NCBI GenBank assembly: GCA_036961355.1 | Contig: JBALVL010000023.1 | Span: 10,543 to 74,542, forward strand | Direction: 5' to 3' | Origin: Motiliproteus sp036961355 | GTDB lineage: Bacteria > Pseudomonadota > Gammaproteobacteria > Pseudomonadales > Balneatricaceae | Length of the DNA: 64,000 nt | Shown: positions 7,248 through 16,458 of the stretch, in pieces | How positions within the stretch are numbered: position 1 is the first letter of the stretch | Layout of the letters: every line of letters begins with the position of its first letter | Made by a program: the position numbers and the translations under genes | The notes under the pieces: model-generated | The model's database searches: none | Told to the model about the DNA's origin: nothing | The model's input: only the letters and a program-made list of their open reading frames with translations

Positions 7248-10232
7248 ATGAGTATCAACCAAACTTTTCAACCTCTGATCTCAGCACTGCTATTGGTGAT
7301 GTTTGCTTCATCGGCGCTGGCGGCCGAGTGTTCTGCAATCTTTCCCAGCGTTGTACAGACTGCTGGCAACGCCGGAAGTATTGAGATTAAAAATAATGGT
7401 CACCTGTACGGTATTGAGGAAATTGCAGGTGAAAGGTTCGTTTATACGAAAACACTCAGTAGCCACGCTACCGCCTGTAATGATGATACCTGTACCCGCG
7501 AAAATTCACCTGCAGAGAAAGGCGCTTTTAATAGTTTTCCCGGTGGTGCAGATCTAGTCATCAGTGACTCTATGGGCTATTCGTTAAGCCCTGGTGACTA
7601 CAATAGCCTGACGTTAATAAAGGACAGTATTCTGATTTTATCTCCAGGCCAATATACATTTAAAAAAGGTGTTGTGTTTGAAGATGACACGAAAATTAAT
7701 ATCGCATCTAGTGGTTCTGTTCAATTTTACGGCAAAGAAATAATTGATATTCAAAAAAGGGTTCAAATAAACCAGACAGGAGACGGTGGTCGCCTGTTTA
7801 TGTTTTCGGCCAAAGAAATTGTTATTGGAGAGGCAAGTCATATCAATGGATTACTATATGCCGAAGCCATGATCGATGTGCAGTCGGGCACTGATGCGAG
7901 TAACTTAACCACACTGTTCGGCTCTTTTAGCACCCAAAAGGAGCTTGTTGTCTCCGCTTATGCTTCGGTTACCTTCGACGAAACCGCCATCGCAGAGACC
8001 GACTTTGGGGGTTTTTGCGAATCCGCACCGCAAGCGACAGTCGATCATTACGCTATCAGTTATGACGGTGGCAGCTCGTATGCCGCGGCCGATGGTGTTA
8101 CCTGCGAAGCGTCCTACGTCACCGTGGTCGCGCATGGTTCGACCGACGATCACCAACCGGTAACCCCAGAAGCCACGACAACGATGACCTTGACTACCTT
8201 GCCCAATACCGCGACTTGGTCGGACAGTGGCACTAACAGCATTACGCATACCTTCGATGGCTCAACCAGCTCAGTGACGCTGGCGCTGCAACAGACGGAT
8301 GTGGCGACCATTAACATCAATGTAAACAACAGCAGCGGTAACGGTGACGAAGATCCTGGTGAAGATGCTTCGATCAGCTTTGCCGATGCGGTGTTTTTGT
8401 TTTATAGCGACGGGGTGGCCAATGCTATAGGCACTCAGATCGCTGGAAAACCCTCCAATCAGCTCCCCGGAAATCAGACGTTGCAGCTACGTGCGGTTCG
8501 CACCAACGATGACACCGGAGCCTGCGAAGCCTTGTTGAGTGACAATGAGACGGTGCAGGTGGCTTATCAGTGTAGCGATCCGGATACTTGCCAGGCAGGT
8601 AACCGGGTCGTAATTCACGGTAACGGTTCGACAGCGATTACGGGCAACCCTGCCAGCAGCGTCAGCAGTTATACCGATGTTCAGCTTGATTTTGGTGATG
8701 ATGGCATCGCTCCCTTCAGCTTCGATTACAGTGATGCCGGTAAATTGATATTGCACGCCAACAAGCAGATCGAGGCGGAGGGAGACAACCCCGAGGCGAC
8801 GTTAGCAGGGACCTCCAACAGCTTTATTGTTCGCCCTTTCGGGTTTTATCTCGATGTCATCGATAACTCCGCTGCTGAAGATGCCGGTGGGGATCCTTTT
8901 AAGATTGCTGGAGATGTTTTCACCACCGATGTTAGTGCCGTTGTTTGGCAAGCGGAGGATGACGACGGCTCAAGCGGAGGGGTCGCCAACGACGGCATTC
9001 CCGACAGTAACGAGGCGCTGGAATTTAATGCGACTACTCCCAATTTCGGTCAGGAGAGCGCAGCCGATACGGTGATGATTGATCATTTGCTGGTTGCGCC
9101 GGACGGTGGTGATAATCCGGAACTAATAGAGCGCGAATTTAGTGGTTTTAGTAACGGCACTAGCAGTAACGATGGCATGAGTTGGTCGGAAGTGGGCATC
9201 ATCAGTTTTGCGGCTGACCTGAGCGATAAAGACTATCTCGGCAGTGGCGAATCAGTAATTGGCACTGTGGATAGTGTCGGTCGATTCTACCCGGATCACT
9301 TCGAACTTATCACCTCGGCGCTGACCAACCGAAGCGACCTTGTCGGTTGTGTTGACAGTGACTTTACCTATCTGCATGAAAGCTTTAACAGCACCATGAC
9401 GCTACAGGCTAATAATATCGATGACTTGGTAACCAAGAACTATACCGACGATTTTGCCAAGTTGATCACTTACGAGCAACTTGGGTTTGGTGTGCTAGGC
9501 GATGATGTTGATCTGACTTCGCGGCTGGAGCAGGGAACCAATAGCGCCATTATCAACTGGCCGACGGTTGATAATACGCAGGCGGGGATTGGCTCGATCG
9601 ATGTTGATCTGATGTTGTTACGCAATACCCTGCCGGACGGTCCTGATACCGAACCGGACGGCCCGTTTGAGTTGTTACAGGTCGGCATTGCCCCCGACGA
9701 TGGCGACGCGGTACTGGCCAGCTTTGATCTGGATATCAACGGTGACGGCAGTAATGATTATGCAGAAGTCGGTCAAACCGAAGTGTATTTTGGCCGGATA
9801 CGTATTGAGAATGCATTTGGCCCCGAAACTGAACCACTGACGATGACGGCACTGGTCGAATACTGGAACGGCAGCGCTTTTGTCACCAACCCGGACGATA
9901 ACTGCTCCGAGCTGGCGATTACCACGGATCCGGTCGGTCCGGATGGGATAACTGTTGGCAGCGGCAGCTCCGACATGACCAATAATACGCCGGTGCTGGC
10001 GGGTGATTTGGGTATTAATTTCAGTGCACCGGGAGCCGGTAACAGTGGCGACATCAACGTGCGGCTGCACACCGTGGGTGAACCGGCGGATTCGGGGATC
10101 GACAGTCTACCTTGGTTGCAATTCGACTGGGATAACGACGGCCGTTTCGACGATGATCCCGGTGGCCGGATAGCAACGTTTGGCCGTTATCGCGGTAATG
10201 ACCGGGTCTTCTTCTGGCGTGAAAATAATTGA
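7248..10232 (+). CDS. Large exported MshQ-like protein (DUF6701 type)
   Basis: This 994-aa protein has a signal peptide (about residues 1-25, ending SSALA before AECS). The N-terminal third is a beta-rich region around 60-230, then come Ig-like or polysaccharide-binding-like stretches rich in Asp, Gly and Ser. The C-terminus carries the conserved tail IATFGRYRGNDRVFFWREN seen in MshQ, the large accessory protein of MSHA type IV pilus loci. No other msh gene is in the window, so this is a solo copy. ATG 7248 is preferred because GGAAG precedes it and the signal peptide starts there. Surface location and a role in adhesion are inferred. GC content looks uneven, lower in the first 700 bp. Confidence 0.75.
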   Translation: MSINQTFQPLISALLLVMFASSALAAECSAIFPSVVQTAGNAGSIEIKNNGHLYGIEEIAGERFVYTKTLSSHATACNDDTCTRENSPAEKGAFNSFPGGADLVISDSMGYSLSPGDYNSLTLIKDSILILSPGQYTFKKGVVFEDDTKINIASSGSVQFYGKEIIDIQKRVQINQTGDGGRLFMFSAKEIVIGEASHINGLLYAEAMIDVQSGTDASNLTTLFGSFSTQKELVVSAYASVTFDETAIAETDFGGFCESAPQATVDHYAISYDGGSSYAAADGVTCEASYVTVVAHGSTDDHQPVTPEATTTMTLTTLPNTATWSDSGTNSITHTFDGSTSSVTLALQQTDVATININVNNSSGNGDEDPGEDASISFADAVFLFYSDGVANAIGTQIAGKPSNQLPGNQTLQLRAVRTNDDTGACEALLSDNETVQVAYQCSDPDTCQAGNRVVIHGNGSTAITGNPASSVSSYTDVQLDFGDDGIAPFSFDYSDAGKLILHANKQIEAEGDNPEATLAGTSNSFIVRPFGFYLDVIDNSAAEDAGGDPFKIAGDVFTTDVSAVVWQAEDDDGSSGGVANDGIPDSNEALEFNATTPNFGQESAADTVMIDHLLVAPDGGDNPELIEREFSGFSNGTSSNDGMSWSEVGIISFAADLSDKDYLGSGESVIGTVDSVGRFYPDHFELITSALTNRSDLVGCVDSDFTYLHESFNSTMTLQANNIDDLVTKNYTDDFAKLITYEQLGFGVLGDDVDLTSRLEQGTNSAIINWPTVDNTQAGIGSIDVDLMLLRNTLPDGPDTEPDGPFELLQVGIAPDDGDAVLASFDLDINGDGSNDYAEVGQTEVYFGRIRIENAFGPETEPLTMTALVEYWNGSAFVTNPDDNCSELAITTDPVGPDGITVGSGSSDMTNNTPVLAGDLGINFSAPGAGNSGDINVRLHTVGEPADSGIDSLPWLQFDWDNDGRFDDDPGGRIATFGRYRGNDRVFFWRENN

Positions 10233-10316
10233 TGGCCGCTAAGGGGAAAGGAACATCACCTTGACCCGTCACTGCCGCGTTTAGCGTTCTGCTTCGTCAT
10301 TCTAGTTCTTGCTCTC

Positions 10317-10344
10317 GCCCCATAAGTCCTGCGACTTATGGGGC
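10317..10344. terminator. Perfect 12-bp hairpin after the MshQ-like gene
   Basis: GCCCCATAAGTC (10317-10328) and GACTTATGGGGC (10333-10344) are perfectly complementary around a 4-nt loop. The hairpin lies 85 bp after the stop codon. Only a weak T-rich run follows (GTTCTGTCT), so it may be a factor-assisted terminator or an RNA-stability element rather than a classic intrinsic terminator. Confidence 0.6.
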
Positions 10345-10431
10345 GTTCTGTCTGAACCCTATTTAGGTAAGGTTAATCGGTATTTTAACCTCATAATCAA
10401 TCCCAAATAATAATTCAGAGAGGGGATACCG

Positions 10432-11024
10432 ATGGCAGACTGGCCGCTGTTGATACGGGCGTATCGAAAAGAACATGGACTTAAGCAGACCGTATTGGCT
10501 TACATGCTGAATGTTGACCAGACTACGGTTTCCCGATGGGAGCGCGGTAAAGACCGGCCGTCGGTAGTGATTCAAAAGCGCTTGCGTGATCTGTTCTGCA
10601 GTGAACAGGACGCTGCTCTCAGCGCGGTCTCCCGGACAGTACGTTTTGCACCGGGGCGGGCGGCAATTATGCTACCTGGTACACGTATTGTAGAGATATC
10701 AGACGGTTATTTTGACCTGTTTCAGGCTGGCCGTAGTGACTTGCGAGGGGGCTTGATGCGCCACTTTGTGGCGATGATTTCTATCAGCAGTATATGGTGC
10801 CGGTAGGTGAGGCGGGTATCTATTCGGGTGAAGTGGCGCGGGTTGATTATGTGGCGCCAGTTCTGCTTGATGATGGCTCACGGCGCTATAGCCGCTCCAG
10901 CGTAGATCCGGTGTTTGGCAGTCACGGTGTTTACACCGTTTCGCACAGCGCGTTTGTACCCAGCGATTATGCCCGCAGCCGCCCGCCGATGCTGATTCAC
11001 CGATTTGACGAGCTGATCGATTAG
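10432..11024 (+). pseudogene. XRE-family regulator with PAS-like C-terminal domain, frameshifted
   Basis: Two overlapping frames together give one plausible protein of about 197 aa. The first (10432-10806) encodes an XRE helix-turn-helix (YRKEHGLKQTVLAYMLNVDQ, TTVSRWERGKDRPS) and the start of a sensory domain (VEISDGYFDLFQAGRSDLRG). The second frame carries the continuation (GDDFYQQYMVPVGEAGIYSG, then VARVDYV) and ends at 11024. The frames join at a run of five G (10747-10751) by one base of backward slippage. This is either a real inactivating or phase-variable frameshift, programmed -1 frameshifting, or a sequence error. A small secreted-protein gene follows 27 bp later, possibly its target or partner. 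Confidence 0.7.
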
Positions 11025-11051
11025 CGATTGGTAATTTCTCAGGAGAAAGAG

Positions 11052-11261
11052 ATGAAGCGACCTTCGAAAACGTCCGCAATAACCGTCATCAAGACGACAG
11101 TTGCGACAACGGGCATGTTAACCGCTATCTGGTTTGCCTCACCCGCGTTTGCACAGGTTGGCGGTAATCTGATCGACAGTGCCGGTCAATTGATTGAAAG
11201 TAGTGGTATTGGTCAGCGGAGCCGGGTGCAACAGTTCAACTGCATAACTACCGACCACTAA
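11052..11261 (+). CDS. Small secreted protein of unknown function
   Basis: The 69-aa product begins with a clear Sec signal peptide: a basic start (MKRPSKTS), a hydrophobic core around residues 15-30, and cleavage after SPAFA at about residue 34. That leaves a mature peptide of about 35 residues (QVGGNLIDSAGQLIESSGIG onward) with one cysteine. A strong AGGAGAAAGAG Shine-Dalgarno sits directly before ATG 11052, which argues that the gene is real despite its size. I recognise no family. It follows the frameshifted XRE regulator closely and may be cotranscribed with it. Confidence 0.55.
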   Translation: MKRPSKTSAITVIKTTVATTGMLTAIWFASPAFAQVGGNLIDSAGQLIESSGIGQRSRVQQFNCITTDH

Positions 11262-11298
11262 CGGGCCTGCTGCAAGAACGTTAGCGGTGAGTTGAACG

Positions 11299-13455
11299 TC
11301 AGACTACCTCGACCCGATTGCGGCCCGTTTCTTTTGCCTGATATAACGCCTGGTCAACCCGCTTGACGATCGATTCGGATGTGTCTCCCCGCTGATATAG
11401 GCTGATGCCAAAGCTGGCTGTCTGTTGGATCTCACTGTCAAACTTACCGTTAGCGATGAGCTGGCGCAGGTTCTCCGCCATTATCAAGCTGCCGCTCAGG
11501 TGGCTATCAGGGGACAGAATAATGAACTCCTCACCGCCCCAGCGGCAAAGGATATCGTTGTGACGAATATTTTGGCTTAGGATCTCAGCGACTTCGATCA
11601 GAACTTGATCACCGGTCTGGTGGCCATGGGTATCATTGACCTGCTTGAAATAATCGATATCCATCATAATGATTGAGAACGTTGCATTATCATGCTCGGC
11701 GCGATCGATCTCGTGTAACAAACTCACCTCAAAACCTGAGCGGTTGAACACTTTAGTCAGGGCGTCGGTACTCGATAACTGCTGCAGGTGGACGTTATCT
11801 TGTTGCATCCGGTGTCGTTCAGAGTGGAGCTTTCTATTCCACAAAACTACCGTAATAATGACCAGCAATGCGCCTGCTAAAATACTCCAGATCAGCGGTG
11901 ACATCATCGGTGTTTCAATGGTGGTTTTTACCCATCGATTGTAGATCCTATCCCGCTCGGAGACGCTCAGTGTATCGATCGCTTTTTGCATAATGCTACG
12001 TAACAGCGGTTCATCGGACCGAACTCCCGACCGTAAACTGTAACCCGATGCCAGTTTGGCAGCGACCTTCAATCCGCTGAGTTTTTCGGTGCGGATGGTG
12101 TAGGCCAGTGTCGCGGTGCTACCGATATAGCCAAACACCTTGTCAGTTCGAACTAACTCCAGCCCTGCAGAGATATTGTCGACTTCGATCAGCTTGATCG
12201 TGGGGTAGGTACGTCGCAGGTAATCAACCGCAGCATAATCCCTGACTACGCTGTAGGTTTTATCCAGCTCGGCCGAAAAGTCATCAATAAATAAGCGGCT
12301 ATCCTTTGTTGCCACAACATAGGGAAACGAGACATAGGGTGAGGTGAATATCATGTACTGCGAACGGTCATCGGTCTTGTTTGCCATTGCCAGCACATCA
12401 CAGCGACGCGTTTTCATCGCCTCCAGCGATTCACTCCAGGTGCGAAGCACCACCGGTTTAAATGTGACGCCCAACCGTTCGGAGAACAGTTTGAAGTGAC
12501 CGGCGGTCATGCCGACCAGCTTGCCATCGTCGCTGAACGCCTCGTAAGGCAACCAGTTGGGATCAATACACAGATTCAGCCGACCTTTGCTGTTTAAGTA
12601 GGCCCTCTCTTGGTTACTGAGCATGATATCTGCGGGCTTGGTGTTGTCACTCATGTGAATCCAGCGGCGCTCAATTATCTTGAACTCTTTGGCGCTAATG
12701 CTGGCGGCCGCTTTATCGAGAATGCTTTGCAGTAGCGGGTAATCTTTGCGAATCCCGATATGCATCGAATGGTCGGAACGCTCTTCTGGCGTCATGCTGA
12801 TATGGTCTACCACCCGGAAATTGTTGATTCCGAATGATTTTGTATAGTAGTTAAACAGTAATGGCGTATCGACGATTGCGTCGAGAGTGGTGTTGTTGAG
12901 CAATTTTACCAGGTCTATGGCACCAGGTTTTTCAACCAGAATAATGCCGCCGGGTAACGCGTCTCGGATTAACGGGATGGTACTGGATGAGGCGATTACA
13001 CCGACCTTCATTCCACGCAGGTCGTTTAAATTGCGAATGCGGTTGTCGTCAGGCCGTGCAAAAACAGCGATTTTTGTTTCGTAATAGGGTCGGGTGAACA
13101 GGGTGTATTGTTCGCGCTCGGTGGTCCTGTAGAGCACCGGCATAGCGTCGATTTCACCGCGTTTAAAAGCGTCGAGTAGTTGGGTCCAGCTAAGGTTGTT
13201 GACGAACTCTAACTGCAATCCGGCTCTAGCGGCTACCAGCCTGAAATGATCGATCACCAGCCCATCGGGTTGGCCGAATTCATTAAAATCAAAGGGTGGC
13301 CAGTCCATCGCGTTGGCAATTTTGATGGTGGGATGTGATTGGATAAAGTCGCGCTCTTCTGCGCTCAGCTTAATGGTGATATCGGCGTTAACCGATGTAC
13401 ATAGCACTAGCAGCAGCAACAATACTGGGATGATGGATTTAAAGCGCAAGTGCAT
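11299..13455 (-). CDS. Membrane diguanylate cyclase with two periplasmic SBP-type sensor domains
   Basis: The chain is a signal peptide, two tandem bacterial solute-binding (family 3) domains of about 230 residues each, one transmembrane helix (PLIWSILAGALLVIITVVLW) and a C-terminal GGDEF domain. The active-site motif is GGEEF, preceded by RHND at the right spacing for an RxxD inhibitory site, so an active, product-inhibited cyclase making c-di-GMP is expected. The periplasmic half would bind a small solute such as an amino acid. I prefer the ATG at 13455 (718 aa), where the signal peptide begins; in-frame ATGs at 13521 and 13500 would add up to 22 residues. It is convergent with the small secreted-protein gene. 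Confidence 0.88.
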   Translation of the reverse strand: MHLRFKSIIPVLLLLLVLCTSVNADITIKLSAEERDFIQSHPTIKIANAMDWPPFDFNEFGQPDGLVIDHFRLVAARAGLQLEFVNNLSWTQLLDAFKRGEIDAMPVLYRTTEREQYTLFTRPYYETKIAVFARPDDNRIRNLNDLRGMKVGVIASSSTIPLIRDALPGGIILVEKPGAIDLVKLLNNTTLDAIVDTPLLFNYYTKSFGINNFRVVDHISMTPEERSDHSMHIGIRKDYPLLQSILDKAAASISAKEFKIIERRWIHMSDNTKPADIMLSNQERAYLNSKGRLNLCIDPNWLPYEAFSDDGKLVGMTAGHFKLFSERLGVTFKPVVLRTWSESLEAMKTRRCDVLAMANKTDDRSQYMIFTSPYVSFPYVVATKDSRLFIDDFSAELDKTYSVVRDYAAVDYLRRTYPTIKLIEVDNISAGLELVRTDKVFGYIGSTATLAYTIRTEKLSGLKVAAKLASGYSLRSGVRSDEPLLRSIMQKAIDTLSVSERDRIYNRWVKTTIETPMMSPLIWSILAGALLVIITVVLWNRKLHSERHRMQQDNVHLQQLSSTDALTKVFNRSGFEVSLLHEIDRAEHDNATFSIIMMDIDYFKQVNDTHGHQTGDQVLIEVAEILSQNIRHNDILCRWGGEEFIILSPDSHLSGSLIMAENLRQLIANGKFDSEIQQTASFGISLYQRGDTSESIVKRVDQALYQAKETGRNRVEVV

Positions 13456-13762
13456 GAGTATTGTCTGGTTACCGCACCGTGGGTGCCAAAGGTTTTCCAT
13501 TGTATGCCGCTTCGATCTCATGCTGATAGGGTTAACACAACAGTTATTGACTTAACACAATGGTTTATTAGATCTGGATATTATTGATAGAAATCACACC
13601 GAATGGTCGGAAGTAACATTGAATTCCCCGTGATTTTTGAGTAGCGCTGTCTGTAGCGGTTAGCTCCTATCTAGACCTGCACCTATTTTCACCTACGAGA
13701 TTACTGTATTTGGATGATGGCTGTGGCCGACACTGGGATTGCCACTGCGGTTTGTTTGTTGA

Positions 13763-13790
13763 TTCGGCAATCCGGCAGTTCAGCAATCCG
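13763..13790. repeat. Direct repeat upstream of the metallohydrolase gene
   Basis: TTCGGCAATCCG (13763-13774) and TTCAGCAATCCG (13779-13790) differ at one base and are spaced 16 bp apart, about 30-60 bp before ATG 13823. The spacing could suit two operator half-sites on one face of the helix, or the repeat may be another of the short slippage duplications common in this window. Confidence 0.35.
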
Positions 13791-13822
13791 TTTTGCTGTT
13801 AGCCACAGATAGGGATAGAAAA

Positions 13823-14761
13823 ATGAAGATAAAACTTATGAACACTAGAGGCTTTGCCGCTGCGCTGTTGATGGCCTCAACCGTCGTCAGTGCCAATACG
13901 CTAGTTAAGGTTGATGACCATGTTTATGCCTACCTGGGCACCGACGATTACTCAGCGGCCAACAGTTACGGAGCCAATGCGGGCATCGTCATCGGAGAGG
14001 ACGCCGTATTGGTGATCGATACTCAGATCTCTTCGCAGCGCGCTCAGCAATTTATCGCTGCGATCCGCACCGTTACTGACAAGCCGATCCGCTACGCGCT
14101 CAATACCCATTTTCATTCTGACCATTCGTTCGGTAATGCCGATTTTGCCGCGCTGGGCGCAACGGTGATCTCGCACACCATGGCTGACAGCTACATGAAA
14201 AAATGGTCGCAGAAAATTCTCGATAAAGGCTGGTCCGGCCTGACCCAAGAACAGTCGGCCGGAACCCGCATCGTTTACCCTGATGTGACATTCTCGGAGT
14301 CGCTGTCGATCGACCTGGGCGGGATCAGACCTCAGCTGGTGTTTAACACCCATTCGCACACCAAAGGTAGCGTGTTTTTCCATCTGCCCGAGCAGAAAAT
14401 ACTGTTTGCCGGTGACCTGTTGTTTAATGATTACCACCCTAATATGGGGGCTTCGGACGTCGATGGCTGGGTCGAAACGCTGGATCGGGTCAGTGCGCTG
14501 GATATCGAAACGATTGTACCCGGGCACGGGCCATTATCGGGTAAGCAGGATCTGGCCGAGTTGCGCAGTTACTTACTGATGTTTGATGAAAAGGCTAAAG
14601 AGTTCGCCACCGATTCGGCTGATATCAAAGCGGTTCAAGCCAAACTGCTGGCTGTGATGCCGCACCGCAGTCATGGAGAAAGCGCGATTAAGTCGAGTCT
14701 AAAATGGAAATATATGCGCAAACCGGCTAAACCCAAACCGGTGACAACCGCTAAAAAGTGA
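13823..14761 (+). CDS. Periplasmic metallo-beta-lactamase-fold zinc hydrolase
   Basis: The 312-aa protein has a signal peptide (cleavage near residue 24, VVSA before NTL) and all metal-binding motifs of the fold: HFHSDH (H96, H98, D100, H101), a His in NTHSHTKGS (about 177-179), D198 in FAGDLLF and H235 in VPGHGP. It resembles the periplasmic hydrolases often found near PQQ-dependent dehydrogenases (quinoprotein relay metallohydrolases); true beta-lactamase activity is not implied. A pqq cluster lies 12 kb downstream, so a link to alcohol oxidation is possible but unproven. The start at 13823 gives a typical signal peptide. An intrinsic terminator follows. Confidence 0.82.
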   Translation: MKIKLMNTRGFAAALLMASTVVSANTLVKVDDHVYAYLGTDDYSAANSYGANAGIVIGEDAVLVIDTQISSQRAQQFIAAIRTVTDKPIRYALNTHFHSDHSFGNADFAALGATVISHTMADSYMKKWSQKILDKGWSGLTQEQSAGTRIVYPDVTFSESLSIDLGGIRPQLVFNTHSHTKGSVFFHLPEQKILFAGDLLFNDYHPNMGASDVDGWVETLDRVSALDIETIVPGHGPLSGKQDLAELRSYLLMFDEKAKEFATDSADIKAVQAKLLAVMPHRSHGESAIKSSLKWKYMRKPAKPKPVTTAKK

Positions 14762-14805
14762 TTGTTGTTGTGTGATTATTGTTGTGTGAATTTATGTTGA
14801 AAAAA

Positions 14806-14832
14806 GGGCCGCTAATCCAGCGGCCCTTTTTT
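14806..14832 (+). terminator. Intrinsic terminator after the metallohydrolase gene
   Basis: GGGCCGCT (14806-14813) pairs with AGCGGCCC (14819-14826) around a 5-nt loop, followed by six T. This is a textbook rho-independent terminator 45 bp after the stop codon. Confidence 0.92.
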
Positions 14833-14991
14833 GGACTGTGTGTTTGTTAACGGTTGCCGTTATTGCCAATCTCTGGGCGTACTCCAGACAAACGCCTTCA
14901 ACTAATGAATCTTGACTGGATTGCGATCAGGCTGGATTCTCTGATGGAGGATCAATACGATAATGATAATAAACAGGATTTGAGGCTTTCT

Positions 14992-16458
14992 ATGAATCAA
15001 CCCAGCAAGCCGAGCCGGGCCGAATTGGCGCAACGCTTTCGACAGTTTATCGACCCTCAAGCGGTGATCGAAGATTCGGAAACTCAAAAGCCTTACGAGT
15101 GTGATGGCTTGTCGATGTATTGCGAGATGCCGATGCTGGTGGTATTGCCCAGTACGGTGGAGCAAGTGCAGCGGGTGATGCAGCTTTGCCATCAATACCA
15201 ACTGCCGGTGGTAGCACGTGGCGCGGGTACAGGCTTGTGCGCGGGGTCAATGCCGCACCCAGATGGGGTGGTTTTATCGCTGGCCAAACTAACCGAGATT
15301 ATCGACATTGATCCTCTGGCGCGTACCGCCCGATTGCAACCTGGGGTGCGTAATTTGGCGATCAGCGAGGCCGCGGCCGTGCACGGTCTTTACTACGGTC
15401 CGGATCCTTCCTCACAAATAGCTTGCACCATTGGTGGCAACGTGGCGGAAAACTCCGGTGGCGTACATTGCCTCAAATACGGACTGACCGTTCATAACAT
15501 CCTTAAAGTTGAGATGATCACCGCCGAAGGTGAACGGGTGGTGATTGGTAGCGATGGTCTCGATAGCTGCGGCATCGATCTGTTGGCGCTGATCACAGGC
15601 TCTGAAGGGTTGCTGGGGGTGGTAACCGAAATCACCGTCAAGTTGCTACCGTCACCTGAGCAAGCGCGTGTGGTGATGGCGGCGTTCGACAGCGTGCAGC
15701 AGGCTGCCGATGCGGTCGGCGATATTATTTCGCACGGTATCATCCCGGCGGGACTTGAAATGATGGATAGCTACGCCATCAAAGCGGCCGAAGATTTCGC
15801 TCAAGCAGGTTATCCCAAAGATGCGCAGGCGCTACTGCTGTGCGAGGTCGATGGCACCATGGAAGAGGTGCACGAGCATATTGCGTTGGTAGAGCGGCTG
15901 TTTAAACAGTTCGGCGCGACCTCGACCCGAACGTCGCAGAATGAAGCGGAACGGGCGCTACTGTGGAAAGGGCGTAAGAATGCCTTCCCGGCAGTTGGTC
16001 GGATCTCTCCCGATTACTACTGTATGGACGGGACCATTCCGCGTAGCCAGCTGGCACATGTCCTGAGCGAGATGCAGCGACTGTCCGACCATTACCAGTT
16101 GCGGGTTGCCAATGTATTTCATGCCGGTGACGGTAACTTGCACCCGTTAATTCTGTTTGATGCCAACGTTGCGGGAGAGTTTGAAAAGACCGAAGAGTTC
16201 GGCGGCAAGATTCTGGAACTTTGCGTCGAAGTCGGCGGTTGTATCACTGGCGAGCACGGGGTTGGAATCGAGAAGATCCGGCAGATGCCTGTGCAGTTTA
16301 ATCAGCAGGAACTGCTTCAGTTTAACGCCATCAAGCACGCTTTCGATCCGCACGAACGGCTCAACCCCGGCAAAGGGATTCCGCTGCTCAAACGGTGCCA
16401 GGAGTATCGGGCACTCGACGATAGTAGCCTGAAAACCAATGAAAAGGGGGCGATATGA
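14992..16458 (+). CDS. glcD: Glycolate oxidase, FAD-binding subunit GlcD
   Basis: The 488-aa protein is a FAD-linked oxidase of the VAO/PCMH type. The FAD pyrophosphate-binding motif VARGAGTGLCAGSMP, the YGPDPSSQIACTIGGNVAEN segment, and the C-terminal HAGDGNLHP and CITGEHGVG motifs are as in GlcD. With GlcE and GlcF it oxidises glycolate (or D-lactate) to glyoxylate and passes electrons to the membrane quinone pool. ATG 14992 is chosen because GAGG lies 6 nt upstream and the length then matches E. coli GlcD (499 aa). The stop overlaps glcE by the ATGA at 16455, the start of a glcDEF operon. Confidence 0.95.
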   Translation: MNQPSKPSRAELAQRFRQFIDPQAVIEDSETQKPYECDGLSMYCEMPMLVVLPSTVEQVQRVMQLCHQYQLPVVARGAGTGLCAGSMPHPDGVVLSLAKLTEIIDIDPLARTARLQPGVRNLAISEAAAVHGLYYGPDPSSQIACTIGGNVAENSGGVHCLKYGLTVHNILKVEMITAEGERVVIGSDGLDSCGIDLLALITGSEGLLGVVTEITVKLLPSPEQARVVMAAFDSVQQAADAVGDIISHGIIPAGLEMMDSYAIKAAEDFAQAGYPKDAQALLLCEVDGTMEEVHEHIALVERLFKQFGATSTRTSQNEAERALLWKGRKNAFPAVGRISPDYYCMDGTIPRSQLAHVLSEMQRLSDHYQLRVANVFHAGDGNLHPLILFDANVAGEFEKTEEFGGKILELCVEVGGCITGEHGVGIEKIRQMPVQFNQQELLQFNAIKHAFDPHERLNPGKGIPLLKRCQEYRALDDSSLKTNEKGAI

